A DNA stretch of 64,000 nt. Source: Coffea arabica. Its lineage: Eukaryota; Streptophyta; Magnoliopsida; Gentianales; Rubiaceae. Made by a program: the position numbers and the translations under genes. Shown piece after piece: positions 45,580 to 57,408 of the stretch; within the stretch, counting starts at the first letter, position 1; each line of letters opens with the position of its first letter. The stretch is from NCBI RefSeq assembly GCF_036785885.1, contig NC_092329.1, positions 6,386,001 through 6,450,000 of the forward strand, given 5' to 3'. The notes beneath the pieces are model-generated. The model ran no database searches. It worked only from the letters and a program-made list of their open reading frames with translations, and was not told where the DNA came from.

Positions 45580-46638
45580 TCATGGCTTCCACACAATGGT
45601 TGTTTCTGCAATCATGGAAGTCACAACTTAAGGATCCATGTTTGAAGCAGGCCTCCTGTCCTCGAAATAACCTTTGCCAGCCTTCTCTGTGTCCCTGCCA
45701 ACCCTTACAGAGGCTCCGCGATTTGCTACACCCCATGAGAAAAAGTGTTATTGTCTGCTGTTTCATGCTTCCCAGTAAGACGTCGTTCATTGCCTTCTCC
45801 ATAAGCAGCAATATGATCCTTGTGCCTCAATTTAAGCTTTTCAATAGCCTTCTTTATAACATCGAATCCTCTGTCACTTCTCATCGACCTGGTACTGTAT
45901 TTATTATGAGTACCAGCACTATTCCAGTCACCCTGAATGGGTTTTGGATCAAAAGAGAGGACCACTCCAACAATTTCAGTTATCCTCTCTAGAATGTAGC
46001 GAGCCATCCAAAGCTCATCGCCAGCAGAGATGCCGACGGCAGGACCAACTTGGAACTCCCACTGCCCTGGCATAACTTCTCCATTGATGCCACTTATGTT
46101 AATGTCGGCATAGAGACAGGCTTTATAATGTGAGTTAACAATGTCACGACCAAAAGCCTTGTCAATAGTATGGTCCCTGTGGTCCAGGATATCCTCCGAC
46201 CGGCCATCCAATAGGCCAATTAACTTCCTTCGGCAGCAAGGTATATTCTTGCTCAATTCCATACCAAGGTTCCTCTGCAACTACTTCAGGACTGCTAAAT
46301 ATCTTTGCAGCATTGTACCTCTTGTTTGTTGGAATAGGTTCCCTAGCAGGAGTGTAAGCATCACACATAACAAGAATGTTGTTGCCCCTTCTGAATGGAT
46401 CCTTGAATATTGCCTGGGGATATAAGATCACTTCACTATCTTCACCAGGGGCTTGACCAGTGCTTGAACCATCGTAGTTCCACTTGGGAACCTGAGCAGG
46501 ATCATTAACTGGTCCATCTAAAGTCCTGCCCTTGCTTCTGATGTCCATACCAGATCCACCGATCCAAACATATTCAGCAATCATTTTCTGCGTGGATTCA
46601 GAAAGATCCAAGTTAATGAGATCCGAAAGGAGAGACAT
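45580..46638 (-). pseudogene. GLN1: processed cytosolic glutamine synthetase pseudogene
   Basis: Homology to plant cytosolic GS1 runs unbroken from [14 protein letters not shown] to VVTSMIAETTIVWKP, with no introns, although plant GS1 genes are intron-rich. A 14-base deletion after GPYY (near 46161) shifts the frame and creates an immediate stop. A 2-base gain near 45745, after ADNNTF, shifts it again. A stop replaces Tyr after SNMDP near 45620. The span is 1059 bases. A 356-residue GS1 needs 1071 including the stop, and 1071-14+2=1059, so the two indels account for the whole length difference. AREP replaces AGEP. The intact parental enzyme makes glutamine from glutamate, ammonia and ATP; this copy cannot make it. 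It lies inside the Pack-MULE. Confidence 0.93.
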
Positions 46639-46674
46639 CTTCACAAAACCCAAATACTCCCACAAGTCAACAAA

Positions 46675-46878
46675 CTAGTGTACTAGTATGAAGAAGGGAA
46701 TAGACGGTGGGTGTGGTGGCTGCACCATATCAAAGTCTATAATGTGAATATTTGCTGCATCATCAAGGGCTTCAAGAAGGGGATGATTGGAGGTAAAATC
46801 CTTGTATTGGATAAGCGGTGAAACTTCAGAGAGCATTTTATAAGCCCCCATCTTGAAGGTGCCTTTAACAGCATTCAT
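46675..46878 (-). pseudogene. GRAS-domain fragment captured by Pack-MULE
   Basis: A 67-codon open frame whose first 51 codons match the GRAS family around the VHIID motif: GAYKMLSEVSPLIQY, then DFTSNHPLLEAL, then IHIIDFDM. The phrase is nearest to the HAM/SCL6-22-27 group of GRAS transcription regulators. The rest of the domain (leucine repeats, PFYRE, SAW) is absent. After IHIIDFDM the frame passes into unrelated residues and stops about 37 bases before the glutamine synthetase start. It lies just inside the right terminal repeat of the Pack-MULE. Confidence 0.8.
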
Positions 46879-47065
46879 GATGATTATGCTGAACGAAATA
46901 TTAACAAACTTGTAAGGGTATTTAAGTCTTTTTCACCATGATGATGTAAGAAATGGATATAAAATTCTGACAGGGGAGGTTAGTGGTATTTTTAAAATCA
47001 CAGGGGAGGAGAGTGAGACTGTCAGAAACCTCAGGGGAGGTATCTGAAATTATCCCTTTTTTATA

Positions 47066-50000
47066 ACAGACTACAAATATTGCACACATACCTGTCATCA
47101 TCACACGTAAGTACAAAGATGCCTATGAGGTCTTTATCACATTAACATACATGTTCATATATGCATGTATGTCCCTTATTATCATAGGCAACACCAATAA
47201 TATACCATGAGAAATTCACACTCGAGTCTTCAAAATATGTCTTGGTTTGGACTCTGGAGTCTTTAAATACTTGTCTCAAATAGTCAATCGGCAGGTGACA
47301 AGCCTACAGTCTTGCTATATAAGGATGCTCATCCCGAAACTAACTGTCTTTGAAGAGTTAGCCCCGAGTGAAATACTACATATGGTGCAGGTCACAGGTT
47401 TAAATTTTTATAATTACAATAAAATTTAAATCATGTGCAGCGGTACAATCATTTGGTCTAAAGGCAGTAACGTATCTCTTTTAACCCTCCTCATCCGTAG
47501 AAGTCGATGGTTAACCAAGATTATTTTACTACCCCTCTTTTTTTTTTTTAAAGATTATTTTGCTGCCCGTCAATTCTTTTGATTATTTAATTCCACTTTG
47601 TTTTTCTTTTTAATGCTTTGTTATATATATTCAGATTATTGTTTCACAAAATATAGTATCTCTTATTTGGCCGAGTGGAGCACGTCTTGTGATGCAATTG
47701 TGATTCATATATTACGAGAGATAAAGTAAATACATTTTTTTTTTAAAAGCATGACTGCTGACTTCTAAAGAATTACTTGATTTGTTTAATTCCCAATCAG
47801 AAAAATTTCTACATCATATTCAAGCATACAACTCTATTTATTTTCTCTTTCATATCAATTGGAGTAAAGTTATATAAACATCTTGCATCCAAAAAGAGTG
47901 ACATCTATACATTTCGAGTACAAGAATAAGTCCATCGTAATCTTCCTCACCTAATGTCTAATGAGATGTCATGCATTCTAGACGTAAAAGCATGTTTCTA
48001 GGCATGTCCCTAATTAAGAAATTAAACCCATATTGTTAATCAAGAAATTAAGTCCAGTGTGTAGTATGCTGATGAAACACTCAATCATTTCTTTTCCTTA
48101 TGTCCATATACGGTAAAACGTTGCAAATTTATTTTTTTTTAAAAAGTACAAATATGTAAACCACAAAACTATACTGCACTTATCTGGTTAACTAAAATGT
48201 CACATTTTGACATAACTAGTAGTCCAATTTAACAAGAAGTAAAATCCACCAACCTAGTTTATTTAGCTAATCTATTTGCTTGTAGCCGGCACTAAGAGGG
48301 ATCCATTTCTCCAAGCGGGGTAGAGTCCTGAAAACTAAACCATTTGCACGTATTTACTTCACATTTCAATTAAAACTCAATACCTGCAGAAAATTTTAGA
48401 GGTAAATAGCCCTATTATACATGTGGGAGAGGTGGATGAGTTGGGTTTAATTAATTGCTGGTTCTTGAAGTCCTAGGTCACGGAGAACGAAAAACATGGC
48501 CTTGTTTGGCAAGCAAGTTTTTGGCCAAGTTTGTTTGCTATAAGTTTTTTAACAACTTTAGATACAATAATCTCAAAAAATTTCTCAAAATTTTTAAACT
48601 ATACACTTCAAAATATTCAAAAATTTTTCCTACAATTTTTACAGTAAAATTTTAGACAAACACCCAAAAAACTCACTTGTCAAACGGGGCATAGCACCGT
48701 CTTGAACAGATGCAAGATGCTTATCATTTGTTTGTTTTAACTCACAGATAGAATCTAACATTTGAACTCAACCAGATTCCATGACAAGTATTTTTCCCTT
48801 GTAATTATGCGTGCCAATAAATATTTAAATTCTCATTAACATCATTGTTCAGAATTCTTGCTCTATCATAACATCATCTTTTGCAATTGGCAATTGTACA
48901 AGTCTACTTGCAGACGGCAAGATGACAAACTTGTCAACAACTACTTACTAGTAGTGTAGTTGATTTCTTGAAGCTGATCTCTCCTGAATCCAAAGGAAAT
49001 GAAGGAAAGTTTAATTAATATCAACGTTATGGAACAGTGGAAAAGTGCAACTTAAATGTGTGTTGACTGATAATGTCATAAAGTGGCATCTTGAAAGTTG
49101 AAATCAAAATAATTAACCACTCCATCTTCTTTCAGTTGACAAGCATTGTTGAATTAAATGTCAAAGCTGATCCACAGAAGCAATCATTCATGAATAATCA
49201 AGTAGCAGGGATAATCAAATTCTTGAGAAAATTGTTGACTCTGAGTTTAGTCCATCTCAAAGTATCTAGGAAAATTTATATGGGAAAAAGACTTTCCTGC
49301 CTGGAACTTTTTCAAATGTCTCCATGATCGTTTAATAGCGCAGCGGAAGATGTGACAGTTTCCCAAACCAATTAACCATCATAGAACAAGAGAACGGCCA
49401 ACGGTAGGAGGCAAAGTTCTTGGAGAGTAAATCCACACGGCTGATCAGAGGAAAGCACGGGATCAAGTCCTTAAGTAGACCAAGAAAACGAAATTCTAAA
49501 CAGGTTCTATATATTCAGAAGCCAACTCTATTTTCTAACTTATTCTTGTAGTATCAATTTCAATCTAATTACCAAATGAAAAATATGATCCTATAGTTAC
49601 TAAAGTTCTAAAAAGGCTAAATTTAAGAAAAATAACTAAAACAAAAACAAATACTTGCATGCAGCATTTCATTTCCAATCGCAATCTTTGTAATTCAATC
49701 GCAATGAAATTAGAATGAAGATGCGAATAAGCAAGCTCTTTCGTGAGTTCGGATTGCTCTTCTTTATCCTATTTTTAGCTATACAAATAGTATTTACAGC
49801 CTATAATTTCTTTTGGTTATCTATTTAAATCGTTCTTGCTTCTTGTTAAAGTTGAAAGCAAAATGAATAATAACCAGTAATTGTATACGTTAAAATAGAT
49901 TTACAATAGCTTGTTTATCTTTAGGACAAATTTCACGAGTTCAAGAGGTGAATTAGTTTAGAGTGTATATGTAGGATTATAAAATTTAACCAGGAACGAC

Positions 50001-50323
50001 CACCAAACTATATGTATCAATCAAATTAGAATCAACCATCTTAAGTTTCTTATTATAATGTTGGAAGTGGTGGCATATGCACAATACAATGCAAACTGAA
50101 AAGTCACCGAGGATTAAAGTTGGGGAAAGCCTTTCTTTGAAGAGTTAAGTATGGGGCTAAATTGAGAAATTTCCAGTTTGGGGCTAATTGAAATTTTTGG
50201 CTATCTTGGAAAGCCATAGACGAAATGATTTTTATTTGAGGGTCTTGTACAGAAAAAAAAATTAAGAAGGGAACAAAATAAAAAAAAAAGGAAGAAAAGG
50301 AAGAAGAAGAAAAAAGAAACTCA
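47066..50323. other. gene-free stretch
   Basis: About 3.2 kb of AT-rich DNA. It contains one MITE-like element at about 48498-48690. No gene or open frame with recognisable content was found. Confidence 0.5.
48498..48690. mobile_element. MITE, TTTGGCAAGC family
   Basis: Begins GGCCTTGTTTGGCAAGCAAG and ends CTCACTTGTCAAACGGGGC. These ends are about 35-bp imperfect inverted repeats bounding about 190 bp. The interior is AT-rich and non-coding, and the target duplication is unclear. Confidence 0.65.
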
Positions 50324-50339
50324 AGTATCTAGAAGCAAG

Positions 50340-50510
50340 CCGCCCAGTGGTCACTCCTTACCTCCCACCAAAAAAATTGTCACAATATGTGATGGTTTTC
50401 ATTTGCCATTTTCGATAGATTTTCTACTCACATAGCGTTCGCGTCCCCTCCCCTAGATTATGTTAGATTAGATTATAAAAATTCTATCGTTGCGATAAAA
50501 AAAAAAAAAA
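50340..50510 (+). mobile_element. SINE-like element upstream of At4g37920-like gene
   Basis: Begins GCCGCCCAGTGGTCACTCC, where CCCAGTGG fits an A box, and ends CCCCTAGATTATGTTAGATT then TTCTATCGTTGCGATAAAAA. The 3' end matches the SINEs at 17720 and 43951. There is no target duplication directly after the A tail. Instead AAGTATCTAGAAGCAA at its left edge recurs 422 bases later. Confidence 0.68.
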
Positions 50511-50932
50511 TGATGCAAACATGATGAACCCATGCCCCTCCTAAAGAATTGCAATCTGCCCAACTCACATTGATCACTTTGCTCAAGGTTATTGAGTCAA
50601 ACGATTAGTAGTTTCATTAGTAATTTCTATAGTTTCTCTAGTCGAAGTTACTTAGGTCATTAGGTCTCTAGTTTAAGTGAATCCAATTCACTTTAGGTCT
50701 TCTAGTTTTGTATGGCTATATATATCCCAAGTAAGAGACCTTCAAAGGGAGTTGTGAGGAAAAGTATCTAGAAGCAAAACGACATCCTCATCATCAAAAC
50801 AGCGTCGTATCCCCTGTTTCCATTTCTGCATCAAACCGAGGAGCAAAGCAACTAGAAGAAATTCCCAGAAGTAATACAAGAAAAAGAAGCGAAGTCCTGC
50901 TGAAATCCTGAAGTGGGAGATAACACTCAGCC

Positions 50933-53900
50933 ATGGAGTTGGCATCAACATCTGCATCTCTGGGAACTTATATCGTCTTCCCGAAGCCACAACTCTCTTT
51001 CACTTCAAGAAGCCTCTACCCATCTTTATTTTCAGTCAGAAATTCATTCTCAAAGTCTCTATATTTGGCTTCAAAATCCCAGGGTAATTAAAAAACGGAA
51101 CTTTAACTTTAGTTTTCCGTTTCTTTTATGTCTTTAACTCTCTTTTGATTCTCCCACAAATTATCCAAAATAATTAAAAAAGAATGACATAGTTTAGTGC
51201 TAGTTATTGCAAGTTTAGCTTTTTCCGCCCTTTTCTCCCCATTGTAGATAGTATTTTGTTTTGGTCAAGCTAAAAATATCTTCTATTTCTCTTAATAAGC
51301 ATATGTTACTGCTTAAAGCTTGAATATTCAGGACTTCTCTGAGGTGGGTTTTTTTTTTTGGTATAAATGTGGTTTGATTTTTTGAGAGCTGGGTTTTGGT
51401 TGGAATGTGAAATGCTACATTTTTGTTAGCGCTCTGCAAATTTTTAATAGATTATGTGGTGATAATTGGCCCTCATGGTCAACTGTTTGTTATCCCGACT
51501 AGGATATGGGTTTGATGATTGGCTTTGTAACTATCCATTGACATGTTCAGTAAAACCATTTTCTTGTTATCACAAGGACTAATCTCGAATTTGATATTTT
51601 TGTCATGATTTTTTATTGATGAACTTTACTAGTGGAGCATTTATGTGCTTATTCAGATTTTCAAGTTACTTTATTCTATACCATGAGCTGTGATGGTTTT
51701 TCATTTCCTTAACTCATTTAGAAAACAATCAAGTTTGAGCTTTGAAATGATTAATTAAAGGTAACCCGAGTTGCTCCCCCCCCCCCCCCCCACACACCAC
51801 AACAAAAAAAACCACCACAAAAAACGAAAATGATTACTTTACTCACGAAATATTGTTCAAAATTTAAAGAAAAAGTCAAATTTCTGTCTTTATGTTAATA
51901 TAGCAAGAAATTTCAAATCTTCGTCCTGGTGGCAGACTTCAATATTTTGCTCTGGTCAAATAGTTGCATGTTGATTAGAAAGTTCATTTTTATGGCTGTC
52001 TTTGATGAGAGACCATTGAATCCATGTTTTTCAATACGAATCCTCCCCCTTTGGCTAATAGTTTCTTACTTGCTACTTGGTACAGTCAGACTACACGAGT
52101 TTTTTCATGCAGCCGCTGTTGGCAATACATCTAGAGTACCATATGATTCTGTGGAAGAGCATATGACAACTGCTAAACACTCTGGCCTTAAAGCTAGTAA
52201 TGGGATTACCACAAGCAAAGAAGAAGAGACTGACAAGAAGGATGCTGCAAAAAGTTTGGATGATCAAAAAATGACCAGAGTTTGTGACAAGCTGATTGAA
52301 GTTTTCATGGTTGACAAGCCCACTCCAACTGACTGGCGAAGGCTACTAGCTTTTAGCAGAGAATGGGACAGTATCCGACCTCATTTCTATCAGCAATGTC
52401 AGGATAGAGCTGACACTGAAAATGATCCTGGCATGAAGCACAAGCTACTCAGACTTGCAAGAAAGCTCAAAGAGGTAGTGCTTTTCCTTTTACATGAAGT
52501 TGGTATAGAAGGCTCATAATGCTTGTTTCATTCGATTTCTGTGTATCAAAATGGATTGTCTCCAGTAGGAAGATATTCAGATCAGTGGCTTCTGGAACAA
52601 TGTAGATACTCTTATAGTCTTATTTGCTGCTCGAATTCTATGAAACTACTCTGAAGGTTCTGTTTAAGTTCAAAATTTTTCGGAGGATATTGTTTAAGCT
52701 CTTTCATGAGCTTGGTTTTAGTTTCTGCTCAGATTGACCTTTCTGCATGAGTGAATTTCGCTCATATCTTCTCTTTGGTTGGAACACTTCTATAAGTACT
52801 GAGAGGATTTAGTGGATAGGTGATTTTTATGGTCTTAGATATCATGGACCTGTTTTTATTGTTAATGGTTTTCTATCTTATGCCATATAAAGCTTTTGGA
52901 GCATATGATGTTTTCGCTAGTATGGAAAGTGACTGGGGAATTCTGCTGCCTAGGTTGATGAAGATGTTCAAAGGCATGAGGAACTACTCAAAGTGATCAG
53001 AAAATCACCATCTGAGATCAGTGAAATAGTTGCAAAGCGTCGTAAAGATTTTACACAGGAATTCTTCGTTCATCTTCATGCTGTGGCGGAATCTTATTAT
53101 GACAATCCAACTGAACAAAATGGTTAGATTGATGCCCCTTTATTTCCATCTTGAACCCTCACTTCCACTTTATTCTGTCATATGGCATTAGCTATAATCA
53201 TTTTCAAAGGAACATTGTGATGTTGGTGCTCATTTTGAATAAAAACACATTGACTTCCTCTTCTAAGCATATATTTAATCAGAATATAAAGTGAAATTGA
53301 GTGAATTCTTGCGAAACTGTCAAATTAGATATTAATCCTTGTTGAGATTAGTATTGCTGCATTGATCTTGGTCATGGAGTGCTAATAAGTGTTGTTCTTG
53401 CTTATGATTGTTGAAGAAACCAGGCTTGTGGCTAAAGCTGAAACTTTCAATATTTGCATTGACAACGTGGTAACAAATGCCACTCTTGCCTAAAGTCGTT
53501 TTCACTTTTTTCCAACTTAGGTTAAGAGTAACTTTGCAGTCTGAAATCCAAAGTACTGGTGCTGCATTTGCAGCAGTCATGTTCTATTACCTAGATCTTT
53601 GCACCAAAGTTGCTGTTGGTTGTTCAAACTCATTGATATTTTGCCCCACATTTAAATCTTGTGATGGTGTCAGAGACCATTTGACAAGTTGTTTTATTTA
53701 GACAGTATAGTTGTCTCAATAACATGTCCGTTTTGGTGTATGTTTAGCTGTGGCTAAGCTTGGGAATATGTGCTTGGCTGCTGTGCAAACTTATGATACT
53801 GCTACAGAAAGTATAGAGGCTCTAAATGCTGCAGAGCTGAAATTTCAAGATATAATCAATTCTCCCTCAGTAGATGCTGCTTGCAGGAAGATTGATAGTT

Positions 53901-54850
53901 TGGCTGAGAAAAATCAACTTGATTCTGCTTTGGTTCTGATGATCACAAAAGCTTGGTCCGCTGCAAAAGAATCAACCATGACAAAAGATGAGGTTGGAAT
54001 CTATTGATTGTCTTAGGTGTCTGTCTCTTTTTATTTATCCATTTCCTGTTGATTGGAGAGGAAAAAAAATGCTTTTAAATTGCTCAGAGCTTGGTTATGA
54101 CATTGTTTTGACTTTTTGGTGCATCTGAATTTTCAAGAATATAAGTTTATTTTTCTCCTTAGTTTCTATCTTCTACCAGGTAGCTTGCTGTAGGCAAGAT
54201 CTGTTAGTTGATGATTTCAAGTTCTCAATTTTCTTCAGGTGAAAGATGTACTGTATCATTTGTATATGACAGCACGGGGCAATCTTCAGAGGCTTGTGCC
54301 GAAAGAAATCAGGATACTGAAGTATCTTCTTACAATTGAAGATCCTGAGGAGCGCATGAGTGCTTTAAAAGATGCTTTTACTCCGGGAGAAGAACTTGAA
54401 GGAAAGGATGTTGACTGCCTTTATACGTGAGTCTAATAAGCTTAACCCTTGAAGTGGTAATAAAAGGTGCAAGCATGCGTTAACTACTAAAGCCAATGGG
54501 CATGGCAGATTTACTGCCCTTTCATTACTTTTTAAATTTTTAAAATATGCACATATGTTCTGGTATTCGTTTGGCTGGTGTTGCATGCATGACTAGATTA
54601 TTAGGGTGTACAGTTCCTTAGCTGGTTTTCTTTTTCCTTCTCATTTTGTCATTCCGTAACTTATGCAAATTTCTATTACTTGTTTTACAGGACACCAGAG
54701 CAGCTCCACACCTGGATTAGGACTGTGGTAGATGCATATCATTTCAGCAGAGAAGGCACGCTTATAAGGGAAGCTAGAGACCTGATGAGCCCAAAAATAA
54801 TCCAAAAGCTAGAAGAGTTGACGAAGCTAGTCCAGGACAAATTCTTGTAA
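50933..54850 (+). CDS. At4g37920-like plastid protein
   Basis: Six coding exons: 50933-51083, 52086-52474, 52954-53122, 53748-53992, 54239-54426 and 54691-54850. All junctions are GT-AG and phases agree, giving 433 residues. The first exon is a Ser/Thr-rich leader (MELASTSASLGTYIVFPKPQ) typical of a plastid transit peptide. The mature part has CDKLIEVFMVDKPTPTDWRR, EWDSIRPHFYQQCQDRAD, AKRRKDFTQEFFVHL, VDAACRKIDSLAEKNQLDSA and LYTTPEQLHTWI. These match the plant family of Arabidopsis At4g37920, annotated only as an uncharacterised chloroplast protein of about 427 residues. No catalytic motif is evident; the protein looks helical. Function is unknown; orthology is by remembered similarity. Confidence 0.92.
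51777..51792. repeat. C tract in intron 1 of At4g37920-like gene
   Basis: About 16 consecutive C residues followed by an ACACACC stretch, inside the first intron. Such a run is prone to length errors in sequencing. Confidence 0.9.
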
Positions 54851-57408
54851 GAATCACTCGCTTATAAAGAGTTGTCTCTATGGCTTGAATGGGCATCAAT
54901 ATGTCTAATAGGAGCTTTGAGATCTATGAGAAAGAGAGCCAAGATGTCAATCCTTTGTTATGTTACCGACCTGTTTACTCAACTATCAGTGTTCCGTCCA
55001 CAACTTAAGAAATGTGGCCGCGAAGGTCAATGATACCGCTTCTCCATGAAGTTGGGCATAGCTTCATGTTTTTGACTGCAGCTTAGGAACCTCATTTGCG
55101 TCATACAGTCAGGATGGCTTTGCTTCAGCTATTTCGGGTTTCAAAGCAAGAAGCAGGATTATGTCTGAAAGGTGGTACTTCGTATGGTCTTTCTGCAGTT
55201 GTATACAAATTATATGTAGAATAGCTCCAATTTTTCCATGTTTGAACGTTGTTTATAGAGTCAATAGATCGCATAGGCATCATTTGCTCCCAAATATACA
55301 GTTGACGGCTCCTTCCCTTTGGGCTGTCCTACGGTTTTTTCTGCCATCTTTAATAGCAGAATAATACGGGCTTGCGTTCATATCTTCTGAGAACTTTCTT
55401 GCATGTATTTGTCCAGTCCGGAGTACGGAACATTCTAAGAGTAGTGTTTTGCGATGGAAAACAGGGAAAATGATTTTCTCTTGGATTCCTTAGAAACCAT
55501 TATTGAATTCCACGGTCTTGGATGATGTGCTGAGCTGAGACCCTGGCGGCTATAATTAGTGGGGAAATAAGACTAAGATTGAGCTGCCAGTTAGGGGGAT
55601 AAGAGTCGAAGACCAGACCAAAAACTTCAGAATTCTATTGACAGCTTGCTTGGAGCAACAATTTGGTACTTGTTACAAAAATATTGAACAAGCAAAAGAA
55701 AGGGTTGAATGCTTTTGCTCAGAGAGTAGAACCTTTGGCTGCGAATTGAGTAATGAATGGATATTATTCATGGGATGTTGTGCCTTTATCATCATTACAC
55801 CAATGACCAAACCAGTGTTGGATAAATTAGAGTTATCAATTATTCATGTTGTGTCTCTATCATCATATTATTCCACGTTCGTAATGTTTTTTTGTTTTCC
55901 CAAATTCCAAGAACGTTGTATCTCTCCACGTTTTACATGTACAATAATAATGATGTGGTACGGTGATTGCAGTTTTCGCCATTGCTTGTTTGTCCAGTTG
56001 TGATGCATCTGTGGAGGTTGTCAACTCACACGTAACTTCACTCTCCCTGGTTGCCCACACACATAACCACGTGCAGAAGCGTGGAAAAAGTTTGCATCCT
56101 TAAAATTATGGCAACAACCGACGATGAAAGTAACAAACGTAGAGCTGGTCCTGATTTTGATCTGACAATTGCCAACCTTTACATTGGGTTAAGGGCCTTT
56201 ACAATTGTTAATGCCACCCAATTGTACCATGCAATATTAGATGTTACATAAAACCACAAATATAAATACTAGTAACATAATTGTTGGGTATAATTTTCAA
56301 CGGGTGAGAATTTTTTTTTTTTTTTTATACTTTTGCACGGTATTATGTCGGTATATATATATATATATATATATATTTTACTAGTGTCTATAAAATATGT
56401 ATAATTATAGGTGCAATTGTCACTAGGATCCTTGGCATAAGGTGCACCAATGATTTCTGGCTAGCCTAGGAACTTAATGGCCTTTTAATGTTTTAGCAAA
56501 ATGTTATAAGTACTATAATTCAACCCTTTCAAAGTAGGGATGTAAACGAGTTTAATCAAGTCGAACACTCTAATGATCAAATTTGTTTGATAATTTTGAC
56601 GAGTTTGAAATTTTGTTTAAAATTGACTTGTTTATTTACTAAATCGAGTTTGAACGATTTTTTTTTATCGATTTTAAATGTTATTGAATATAAATCGCTG
56701 TTCAAGATTGATATGACTAGTTTGCGAATCAAATTGGAATAAATTCTTATCAAATTGAATTTGATTTTACTATCGAATAATTTGATTCATTTTTTGGCTT
56801 ATTATGTTAGGTATCTTCCCACTTATCGTTTCTCAAAAAAAATAAAAAATAAAAAAAGGTTAGGTTTCTCCGGTGCCAACCACTCCCGTACGCGGGCCGT
56901 GGAAGAATATAATTGGTAGCAACTATCCGGCGTGCGTTTCGTACTGCAAATGCAATGCAGGCCATGATGGAGACAGACAAGACGGTCCTAGAACAATTTA
57001 ACAGCTGGTCAAATGTTAGGATCTTGAATCCATTAACTCCTTCTTCATAATTAATAGAAAAAAAAAAAAGAGAGAGAGAGAATTTGATCAAGTGCTTAAA
57101 GTCTAAATTTGTATATGGCCATATATGCTAGAGCCTATTTGATTCTTCCCCAGTTTTTTGTACTCCGGATGATAAAATGATCAGTCGTATAAAAAGGTAA
57201 GATAAGGTTAAAAATAATTTTGGTAATTCATCCTAGAAACAATTGCGAGTCACCATTTTGTACAAATGCTTTCCTACCAAACCAAAGAATATCTCATCTA
57301 TACCAACTATATGTTGCTCATAATGCATTAACTGGTGGGGTGTTTGATTCAACTGCCCTTCTTGCCAATCCCAGAAAAGAGAGAAGATATCTCAATCTTG
57401 TTGAGCAA
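54851..57408. other. intergenic, At4g37920-like gene to second RING-H2 gene
   Basis: The first several hundred bases are probably the 3' untranslated region of the At4g37920-like gene. An AT microsatellite lies at about 56352-56375. A hAT-like left end, TAGGGATGTAAACGAG, lies near 56537 without a clear partner. No gene is supported. Confidence 0.45.

Larger units (their letters stand above)
45153..47056. mobile_element. Pack-MULE carrying glutamine synthetase and GRAS pieces
   Basis: A 1904-bp element. Terminal inverted repeats of about 85 bp are roughly 90% identical: GGGATAATTTCAGATACCTC at the left and its exact complement at the right. It is flanked by the perfect 9-mer TTTTTTATA (45144-45152 and 47057-47065), the Mutator-type duplication. 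Inside, on the minus strand and in this order, lie a GRAS-domain fragment (46726-46878) and a full-length intronless glutamine synthetase copy (45580-46638). It has no transposase. Two other elements in the window share its termini but carry no host gene. Capture of host coding sequence between MULE termini defines a Pack-MULE. Confidence 0.9.

Noticed and set aside
45582-45992. 136-codon plus-strand frame
   Set aside because: It is antisense to the glutamine synthetase pseudogene.
56537-56815. Possible second hAT element starting TAGGGATGTAAACGAG
   Set aside because: The left end matches the hAT family, but no matching right end or 8-bp duplication could be found, so boundaries cannot be supported.
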